NCBI RefSeq assembly: GCF_030253575.1
Contig: NC_080560.1
Coordinates: forward strand, 35,822,001 to 35,886,000
Source: Rhododendron vialii
Taxonomy: Eukaryota; Streptophyta; Magnoliopsida; Ericales; Ericaceae
DNA length: 64,000 nucleotides
Reading direction: 5' to 3'
The first letter of the stretch is position 1. The number at the start of each line of letters is the position of its first letter. The translations under genes and the position numbers were made by a program. Below, in pieces: positions 55,724-64,000 of the stretch. Below the pieces are notes generated by a model. It ran no database searches, was not told the DNA's origin, and saw only the letters and a program-made list of their open reading frames with translations.

Positions 55724-58129
55724 TCAAAATTCTGGTAATTCAGGTAGACCACTAGCTTTGACCAGAAGGTTGTACCAAAAGTCCATGCCATCGTCCGTCG
55801 TCGTGTTAATCAAAGTTTTTGCCGGAGATAGTTGAAATCCGAATCCCAAGTCGTCGGTGGAAATGGAATTCTTGGCTGATAATTCTTCGGACCAAAAGCT
55901 GTCATCGATGTGAGGAAGCGTTTCTGAGCCGTATATTTGATCGTTGTACTTAAAAACCGTGTTGTTCGGCAATCCAATTTGGTCTGTCACCGATGAGAAT
56001 TCACTAGAAGAGTCCTGGGGAGAAGCCGGTTCATACTTGATGCTCTCGATTCCCGGATTTGGATTAAGGCATGTACTAAAATCCGTTGCTTTGGATTCAT
56101 GACTCGAACCATTGGAATCCAATTTGCAGGATCTCTGATAGTTTTCGAGCCTTTTCTTCAAGTGGGTGTGCCACACGTTTTTTATCTCATTGTCGGTTCG
56201 ACCCGGTAATCTCGCTGCGATTGTAGACCATCTGAAAATCGGACAAAAACATTCGTATTAAGATATTCGCATGAGTTTGGCGTTCAGTATTTATTTAATT
56301 GCCTCGCCAAAAAAAACAAAAAAAAAAAAAAGTTTCTATTTTTAATTGAAATGGGCATTTTTAATTGAAATGGGCAACAAGAAAGCCTGTCTTTATCTCT
56401 TAGTAGTTTATGCAATCATGATTATTAAAGTGCACAATATCCCAAGGAGATTTGAGCTATGCATAGAGATGTGAGGACCTTTGATGTCTAAGATTGCCCT
56501 CTTTTATTTCCTTTAACGGTCAGGGGTGCTCGGACCTGCTTACGCACCTTAACTAGTTTCCTCTCCCGTCCGATCAAAGGCGGCTCCATCCATGCCGCGA
56601 CAAGAAATTACTTTCTTGCGACACGACTCAAGAATCCAATCTGAGCAATTGTGTTGGGATCAAAATCCACCAACTAACCCGACTATCCCTAGGGCTAGAT
56701 TGGCCTTTCTTTTAATTTTACAGATGACACAAAAGAGAATCTTTTCAGCCCTACTTGTCTAATATTCTCCATAAAAATTGTTATGCATAGGTGATAGAGA
56801 GATTTTTGTTAATAAAAAACCAATGGGGAAAGCAGAGTCACATTATGAGCATGAAAGCAATACAATAATGGACAAAGCAGAATCAAAACAGAAACTGCGA
56901 TTGAACAGAAACAGAGCAGTGTTTGAAGCTATTATGACATATAGCCGGGGGCTCAAAGGACCCTTTAAATCTTCGAAAAAAGATTGCAAGAAGAAAGGCT
57001 TTTTTGGTTAGATGCACCCGGCCGCGCATGATGAATTAACAAAATGCACGGCCTTGGTTGGGCACGGGCCCTTGAGAACCCCATACCAATTGCTTGGATG
57101 CGTTTGAAAGCCTCAAGACGACTTGCAGAAAAAATGGCTGCGGCGAGTCCAATGACCTTACCCGGGATGCGTCTATTTCGCATATTCTGAAGCAAAAAAT
57201 CCCTTTCTTGCCACAATTATCATAGGCGTTTACGATCAGGTGACAAAAAAATTGGCTTATTCTTGAGCCTAATTTAGGACTACAATATTTTTATCTGCAG
57301 AGTAATTTGATCATGGAATTCAATTATTGTAGTACCCCATCGACCTAACTGTGCAAGTTGCATCATCCGGGGGAATCCAAAGCAGAATCAAGCATAAAAA
57401 ATTATCATGCTTCTACATGTCAGGTGAAGTAGTTAATAAATTTTCTCAAATTAAAAAACATGCCGGAGCAATGTTCCCTCCAATCTCACCGTCCGTCTCG
57501 GAAATCAATGATTTGGGTTTTAAAAAAACTCTTACATAGAAGAGTCTTTTAAAATTTGGACCGTTCAAAATACTTTTGGACGGAGAAATTAGTGCAGTGA
57601 AGGAGAGGTGGAAAGGAGCGGTAGGCCTAGACTTTTGGTTAATTAATTGTGTAAGTAAACACACCTATTCCCAAGCGTTCCATGCAACTTGATGATTGTC
57701 TCCTCCTCTTCTTTAGTGAAATTCCCTCTCTTAATATCTGGTCGTAAGTAATTAGTCCAACGGAGTCTGCAACTTTTTCCGCACCTTAATAGACCTATAT
57801 TGAAACCATACCACCATCAAAATCATACTTTGAGAGAGAGAGAGAGTCTTAAAGATGCTTTCAATTTTTAGAACGTTAAACAAAAATTTCGTAAATGGTA
57901 AAAGATCGGAAGATGAAACATAAGTGTGATTTGCTTTGGTTAATGAAAAAATTGGTTGGACATGTTCATGAATCATATATACAATTTAGTACATACCAGC
58001 TTGCTTAGGAAGAACTCGCCAGTTGGAATGGCCGTTTTTGTGAATATAAGAGATCAAAATTTGATCTTCTTCATGTGTCCATGGCCCCTTTTTTAATCCC
58101 ATCTTCTCACAGCAAGGAGCTCTTCCCAT
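55724..58129 (-). CDS. R2R3-MYB transcription factor, MYB13/14/15 type (three exons)
   Basis: Exons are 58129-57997, 57794-57665 and 56231-55724, with GT-AG introns of 202 and 1,433 bp; the product is 256 residues. R2 (about 13-63) starts from [17 protein letters not shown] and has Trp17, 37 and 57. R3 (about 66-114) has Phe70 in place of the first Trp, then Trp89 and Trp108. Intron positions match the usual R2R3-MYB pattern. Residue 19 is His where Pro is usual. The C terminus has the subgroup 2 motif [10 protein letters not shown] (196-205) and an acidic, hydrophobic end GMDFW...LPELPEF. Subgroup 2 factors act in the nucleus in cold, wounding, defence and stilbene or lignin regulation; which applies is not shown here. 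The frame is complete. Intron 2 has GC-rich unassigned sequence at about 57,005-57,200. Confidence 0.93.
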
Positions 58130-58132
58130 CTT

Positions 58133-58135
<3 letters not shown>

Positions 58136-58170
<35 letters not shown>
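58136..58170. repeat. (TC)n microsatellite 6 bp upstream of the MYB start codon
   Basis: Thirty-five bp; reads (GA)n on the coding (minus) strand, in the presumed 5' UTR. Confidence 0.95.
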
Positions 58171-58172
<2 letters not shown>

Positions 58173-58316
58173 GCCCAAGTGTTTTTGAAGGGGCAACGGT
58201 GGGCTATTTGTGGGCTATTTATCCTCGAGAACAAGATACTGTTTGGCAACTCGAAATAATCCACGGACGTACGGCATCGGTTTTCAAAATAGTTATAGCT
58301 GGAAATTTCAAGGAAA

Positions 58317-58320
<4 letters not shown>

Positions 58321-58374
<54 letters not shown>
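58321..58374. repeat. (CT)27 microsatellite in the MYB promoter
   Basis: Fifty-four bp pure CT repeat about 190-245 bp upstream of the MYB ATG, reading (AG)n on the coding strand. Confidence 0.95.
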
Positions 58375-58377
<3 letters not shown>

Positions 58378-58729
58378 ATGACTGAATATTTAAAATTTAC
58401 CAATGAAGGGGTTGATTCAACTGTGGGAACCCGAACTTCCGGGATGTTGCCGAGCAAATGCAGAGCGGTTGATCCGTCCGTTCATTCTGGTACGGATTTA
58501 CGATTCGGATCTAATATGAGTACATACAAGTTTGAACCCTTCATTACTCAATTAAAATCCGATCTGTTAATTGCCGACATGAACGGTTAAATTAGTGCCC
58601 TACATAGAGATGGTGATTATTTAATTTACCAATAGGGTTGGTAACACCATCCACATGAGTGACATGCATAATGAGACTCTTGTTTCGGTCGAGACATACA
58701 TACTGTGATGTCCCACAAATAATGGTGGA

Positions 58730-58777
58730 AAAGGTGGGTCACCTTTTTTTTTTTAATCAGCAAAGGTGGGTCACCTT
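58730..58777. mobile_element. Micro-insertion with 16-bp target-site duplication
   Basis: AAAGGTGGGTCACCTT occurs at 58730-58745 and 58762-58777. The 16-bp insert reads, in reverse complement, GCTGATT followed by nine A residues. Confidence 0.85.
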
Positions 58778-59436
58778 AGGGCATACAAATTCCATTTTTT
58801 GGTTAAGTTTGGCATTAGACAAAGTAGGAGTGGCCAAATCAAAACTACACACATTACATTTTGTGAGGGCAGAGGCTTAGAACGCAGAATCCAAAAGTCG
58901 GCATTCTAGAAATTTTCGATCGCTAGTGATGGGTTTGCTTCGCACCGTGGGTCGCCCATCTCTGTTCTCTGTTTCTAATTTCAAGAAAAATGTTGGAGAC
59001 GAAAGAGGGAAATTAACTATATACATATTTGGATCCTTTGGTGTAATTGCTCTCGACTTCGGCATTAACTTTACACTTGCAACTCATACGGTCGAGAGGG
59101 TATTTGCAACCTTAAGTACTCATGAATCAATTGTGTTACTTGCGTAGCAGAAAGAGTGATCATTGATTAAATTACAATTTGATGATATACGGAGAGAAAG
59201 AGAGTTAATTTTTTATGGAGTTGAAATTAATAAGACCGACCATCATGCTGCAGTTTCAAAATATGAAAATTAGCCAGGAGGATTGATTGTGACAAGGATA
59301 GCAACGAAATAATCTAGCGATGAATACTTAAGTTTTGTGGTTATGGTTATGAAATTGAAAGCATAGCACTGGTAATTTTGAAACCATATATATTATATAA
59401 ACCGTTTTGCATAATGATGAATGTTAAGTCTAGTTT

Positions 59437-59485
59437 GATATAGTTGTGCTTCTTCTTTTTTTGGTAAATCGATATAGTTGTGCTT
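59437..59485. mobile_element. Micro-insertion with 15-bp target-site duplication
   Basis: GATATAGTTGTGCTT occurs at 59437-59451 and 59471-59485. The 19-bp insert reads, in reverse complement, GATTTACCAAAAAAAGAAG. Confidence 0.8.
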
Positions 59486-59743
59486 GATTGTAAATTTCAT
59501 TTAAGTGTAAATAATAGGTGCCCCACTAGTGAAATTTGTGGGTCTGTATGACAATGGTGGAGTATGACAAGGTACGTAATAGTACTCCCTAACAGAGGTA
59601 ATGATATACCATACTTGCACTTTCATTTTGCGAATCAAAAAAGCGAATATTAAATTTTGGAGCTTACTTTGATATCCATTTATTTTCTTTGAGAATATAT
59701 ATCAAGTGTATTAATAATTATATTGATCGGATATTAACATATA

Positions 59744-60024
59744 CTCCCTCCGTCCCCTTTTTAAAGTCTAGTATTCTATTTTGGATTGTCCCTTATTAAG
59801 TGTCCATTTTGAAAAGTTAGTAGGTAAAAGTTAGTACATTTTTCATTTTGCCCCTAAAAGTAGATTTCATTTTAAAAAGTTTGTGAGTAAAAGTATAATG
59901 ATGATATCTCCATAAAGGGTGAGTAGAAAAAATAGAGGTAAAAGTTAATGTGCAATGTGTAATGATGATATTTTTTTAATAAATTAAAGTTATGAACCTG
60001 ATACTTAAAAAGAGACAGAGGGAG
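59744..60024. mobile_element. Stowaway-like MITE
   Basis: CTCCCTCCGTCCCC to GACAGAGGGAG, flanked by TA. Confidence 0.85.
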
Positions 60025-60200
60025 TATATTTTATCTAACAAGAAGTTGACACATTGTATATCGATCATATTTCTCTTAAATCAAAAGTTTGGGGATCATA
60101 TGTTGACTGATTTCGATACATATGATTTTCGATATATTGCTCTACCTCTTAAAAAGAGAGAGAGGATATATCATACTATTAATCGTATGGATTCCACGTA

Positions 60201-60443
60201 CTCTCTCCGTCCCTATTCTTTTGTCCCTTTTGGGAGTCTGTGCCATTTTTTAATTGATTATATCTTGCAATTTATAATGTTTTAGGTGATTTTAAAAATA
60301 TCGTTTAAAAGAGCTTATTTAAATCTATCAAATAAGATCTATATTCCATATAATCGATATTACCGATTAAAAGTTATACGGAGTAATTAGTTTCTTAACT
60401 GGTTAAGATAGAACGAGGGATAATAGAAAAGAGACGTATGGAG
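60201..60443. mobile_element. Stowaway-like MITE
   Basis: CTCTCTCCGTCCCTATTC to GACGTATGGAG, flanked by TA. More diverged than the neighbour at 59744. Confidence 0.7.
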
Positions 60444-61706
60444 TATTAAATACCGAAGAAAACTCTGTTCAAGGTCAAGATTGTCCCAGTCAATTTCTGG
60501 TGATGGTTCTGAAGCTGCATTCAACCCCTTCTGCTGCTAGCCTGCTACTTGATCCAGCTGCTATTTCTGCCTTTTCTGCCCTCCTTGTTTGACCTTGTCT
60601 GTATTGGTTAAATTGGCCCTGTTTCTTGTTCTTCTGTCCGATAGTCTAGTTTTGGTTGGCACATTGGGTTGGGGCCGATGCAGCATATGATTCAGCCTCG
60701 TAGGGACAGGAATGGGGGATGCTGCATGCCAATTAAGCACCCCTGTTAAGAGGGAGTCGAGTGGCCCATTCAGCTGTTAATCTTGGCAAACGACGGCTCA
60801 ATTACAAATTATCCGATTTTATGATCAACTAGGATCGATCGAAGCCTCGGAAGTCCAAACGATGCTTAATTGTAAATTATCTGATTTGACAAAATATGGA
60901 CGAGCTCCAATTGGGCCTAAACTTGGTGGGCTGACTTATTTTTGCATTGCGGTCAAGACACACCACCCTAAGATTGTGATGTGTGGTGTTTTTCGGCCTG
61001 AAACATTCGTTTAGGCCCTCAATTGGATATTTTGTCATTTTAGGAAAGTTTTAATTCGTTAATAACTCTTAGACCCTAATTTCTTATTAGTCAGTTCTTT
61101 TGGGGAAAATCTTGTTTTTCTTTCCCGTCTTCAATTTTAGGAGTTTCTCAAATTATGAAACTTTTTATTTTTCGCATTATTTTTTTAGGGCTTTGGGTTA
61201 CTACCTATATAAAGGGTTGTGGCCTAATATTTTGATCAACCCACACATTAATAATATTCAGAATTTACCTCTTTTCCTTGTACGCAAGGTTTACTCGTGA
61301 ATTCGAGTTGTTTATCTCGTTTGGACTAGTACGTTAACTAGTCTCTTATGAATTCCGCTGCATCAATCTTGATCGAGCAATGGATGGTTCAGATCTTTAC
61401 ACGCTTAGATTCAACCTAAGCCATCCATGCTGAGATGAACGGCTGGATGCCGCTCGGCATTCGCTTGGTAGGCGGGTTCTTTTTTCTTTTTTTTTATCAA
61501 CAAAAGTAACATTTTATTTAGGGATAGCGAAAGAGATTCCAACCAAAAGTTGAAAAATACAGCCAGTGAAACAAAGCCCAAAAAACAACTCCGGGATGTA
61601 CCCGGGTCATTGGGATGTTAGTTTGCGATTGTGATGCCGTCTGTGTCCCTCCTCCTTTTAATTTTTGTAATTTATTTTATTAATTAATAAAATCTTCTTT
61701 CCCTAG
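60444..61706. other. Intergenic sequence with retroelement-like pieces
   Basis: ACCTATATAAAGGGTTGTGG (about 61,203) looks like an LTR or TRIM promoter, but paired ends were not found. At 61,484-61,625 on the minus strand a segment ends TTTTGTTGATAAAAAAA after AAATAAAATG, a typical plant LINE 3' end. No gene supported. Confidence 0.45.
61484..61625 (-). mobile_element. LINE 3'-end fragment
   Basis: Read on the minus strand: unassigned sequence, then ATCCCTAAATAAAATG, ACTTTTGTTGAT and a poly(A) tail. It shows what the full tail of the micro-insertions may have looked like. No target duplication was recognised. Confidence 0.55.
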
Positions 61707-61755
<49 letters not shown>

Positions 61756-61765
61756 AAAAGGGGGG
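61707..61765. repeat. Homopolymer block C39-A14-G6
   Basis: Thirty-nine consecutive C, then fourteen A, then six G. Such a C run can form an i-motif (G-quadruplex on the other strand), and it is also a classic place for assembly or polishing error. Confidence 0.85.
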
Positions 61766-64000
61766 AAAGTTTAAGGATACACTCAATGACAAATAGGGAA
61801 AACGTACTAGTGGGATCGTACTGGTTGAATGTATTGTCTATCGATGTATTTTTTTAAAAAAATATTTTGTGGGTTTTTTTAAAAATATTTTGGAGTAGTT
61901 ATTTTATCAGCGTTGATTTTGGTAAATAAAGATATAAGTCAAGTCTCGTTTATTGACTGGCGGCTTACGCGACGAACCTATAGGGCCTGTGCTCAACTAT
62001 TATTCATGAATCTCATAAACAGATGACAGCTAGCAATATCTAAAGAACAATGCTACGGACACAGACATTCGTACGTAGATTCGGACATAAATATTGTGTT
62101 ATGCAGTGTTTCGATGCACATGAGTCCAGCACACTAAATATGAAGCCATATACATCGGATATGCTTCCAAACACATCATTGTCCAGATTTTCCCCCCGAT
62201 GTCTGTGCCCGCGCGCAGCATGTTCGATAGATAAATGAATTAGATCACTACTTGTTATAATGTTCTTCTCCGAGAAAATTCAAATGATTTTTTTTTCTCT
62301 TTTTAACTTGATTGTATTGATAGAATATATTCCGTCAATATCCCAAACTTGACAATGAAAAATGCTTTGTTTGATGTGTATGAGTCTCACCTGTATCATG
62401 CAGGAATCCATGGAACGACTTCGAAAACATCTGTTGTGGTCGCACTTGTCTTAAAGGGACTTTTAAAATCCTGAATAGCTCATACTGTTGTACTTGCAAT
62501 AAGTGCTTTCATTTTTATAGGCAGAGCTTTTTGCACAAACCGTTTTAGAGTAAAAATAAACATTTCAAGGGTGAATGGAAGGAACGGTAAGAAGTGACAA
62601 GTCTTCAGCACACACATCCTTTTTGTGGCTTGTTTTATTTTTGGAAGTATACGTACCCCTTGGGAATTTTTGTGGTTCGAGAAAGGAAAAAAAAAAAATT
62701 TAACGTTTAATTTTTATTTTAAAGTTTGGACCATTGGATGCAAAGATGAACGACTGTGATTGAACTGCATGGACTCTCTGTAGCTGGACTGTAGAGAATT
62801 CGCCTCCTTAAATTAACAACATATATTGCTCCTTACTCAGAAATTTGTCCCATCCACTATTTTACTAGTAATAAATATACTAATTAAGAGAAGGAAAATA
62901 CTTTCGTATTTATTTTGTGGGAAATTTTGAAAAGCTACGCAATGAGATTGAAGGGAAATATGCAATTTAAAGAAAATACTATTAGTGGGGAAATTGCTAC
63001 ATTTCACTTCTCACTTCTCCAGGGGATGCATTGAAATTCTATACCAAAATTAGTTTTAGTGACAGTACTTGTCCCAAGTGTGAATCACTGTGCAAAAAGT
63101 GCATTCATTTCACGAGATGCACTGCTTTGGAATGTTCTTTATTGACAACTTTTCAAATAGACCACCTCACTTCACGCAAACGCGTAGAAAAGACTTTGAG
63201 AGGACAAACACTATGGGTTTGCACATTGTTAAGATGGGTGTGGATAATGAGGTAGTAGTTAAGAAAGGTGGTTTTTAATCTATTGTTATTTTGCCCATAA
63301 TCATTATTTAATGGCATGTTAAAGTAGTTGTTAATAGTTAATAGTTAATTTTTGAAGGGGCGATAATGAAATCAGTTTTGTGACACTGCTTCAAAAAAGA
63401 GAGACACCAAACTGGTGCGCTCCCTTCGTATATTAGAATAGATAACAAATTGAATAAGTTGGCGCGATGGTTAGTCCTCCATATTCGACATGAGGTCATA
63501 CAATCAGTCGTTTTCTTTTCAAATAAATAAGCATTTTATTAAGAAACCAATAAATAATTATTTGTTTTGTTATCTAGAAAACAGTAAATAAGTCAAAGCA
63601 CCGCCCAAAGGCATCGAATCCAAGTGCTGCAGGGGGGGGGGGGGGGGAATAGCCACATTCCACCAACTAAAATAAGTTTTTTTTTCCGATAAAAAAATTA
63701 AGAAAATAAGTATTTTTTTAAAAATTAAAGATAATGTATTGTGAGAGAATGATCTGTATTGTAAAACAGAAAATAAGTATTTAAAAAATAAGAACATTAG
63801 TGAAACGGGACCTAGAGTGGTCATGTATATAGCAAGAAGGTTGATTGAGTGGGCAAGAAGCAATAATGAAGGGTTTTAATTATCTTTCAAGGGGTCGTAA
63901 CGTCAACTCCCGCAAAGGGAAAACAATTCAAATGTTAGGGCTATTAAAGGTTTCTCTAGTCCATAATTTTAGAATTTTGAAATTAGTAAATGTGGGCGTA
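61766..64000. other. Right-end intergenic sequence
   Basis: Small frames (for example 63,031-63,278) overlap each other and show no known domain. No RNA gene seen. A G16 tract is at 63632-63647. Confidence 0.45.
63632..63647. repeat. G16 homopolymer
   Basis: Sixteen consecutive G in AT-rich surroundings, preceded by GTGCTGCA. Confidence 0.9.

Larger units (their letters stand above)
58375..59743. other. Upstream region of the MYB gene
   Basis: No gene supported; a 73-codon frame at 58,926-59,147 has no recognisable features. Two micro-insertions (58730-58777, 59437-59485) lie here. Confidence 0.45.

Noticed and set aside
56965-57216. 83-codon minus-strand frame in MYB intron 2, GC-rich
   Set aside because: It lies wholly in an intron fixed by the MYB exon structure and has no known motif; possibly an inserted repeat.
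58210-58590. 126-codon frame beginning near the MYB promoter
   Set aside because: Its core is the translated (CT)27 microsatellite (Ser-Leu run).
1-64000. CRISPR arrays, prokaryotic operons or phage genes
   Set aside because: The window is eukaryotic nuclear DNA; its direct repeats are tandem gene units, microsatellites or transposon target duplications, with no regular spacer pattern.

Overview
The window is nuclear DNA of a flowering plant, most likely a woody eudicot; no species-level call is possible. The evidence is AT-rich sequence, GT-AG (and one GC-AG) introns, an Rf-like PPR family, tau-class GSTs, an R2R3-MYB, cytosolic malate dehydrogenase, and many plant MITEs, SINEs, LINE pieces and a CACTA element. 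All calls come from reading the sequence; nothing was searched against a database.

Left part (1-26.5 kb): four tandem copies of one PPR gene and its 3' flank. Copies 1-3 (1579-3012, 7352-9838, 14476-16857) are open reading frames for organelle-targeted P-class PPR proteins with 11, 21 and 20 repeats. The size differences come from a 525-bp module of five PPR motifs present once, three times, and three times with one motif deleted. Copies 1-3 all stop at an expanded TAATC microrepeat, with decayed coding sequence after it. Copy 4 (23972-24448) has lost nearly all the repeats but keeps the ancestral C-terminal exon end. The spacers hold MITEs and a complete solo LTR (19853-21623) with target-site duplications.

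Middle part (26.5-42 kb): a tandem pair of two-exon tau GST genes on the minus strand (28125-29308 and 32505-33511) with related promoters, a LINE RNase H remnant and an Au-type SINE between them, then a repeat-rich stretch (MULE MITE, composite fold-back element, long hairpin, hAT MITE) and a DUF761-like gene (40277-40819).

Right part (42-64 kb): a seven-exon cytosolic malate dehydrogenase locus (42351-48636) that is exactly 11 bp short in exon 3 and therefore frameshifted; a CACTA element (50181-51840); a second long hairpin (53.4-53.8 kb); an intact three-exon R2R3-MYB of the MYB13/14/15 type on the minus strand (55724-58129); then about 6 kb of non-coding sequence with Stowaway elements and long homopolymers (C39, G16).

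The genes do not form a pathway. The main themes are fast evolution of the PPR array, very short poly(A)-tailed insertions flanked by 13-16 bp duplications that look like extreme 5' truncations of LINE copies, and (CT)n/(GA)n tracts lying within 30 bp upstream of the start codon of all five non-PPR genes.
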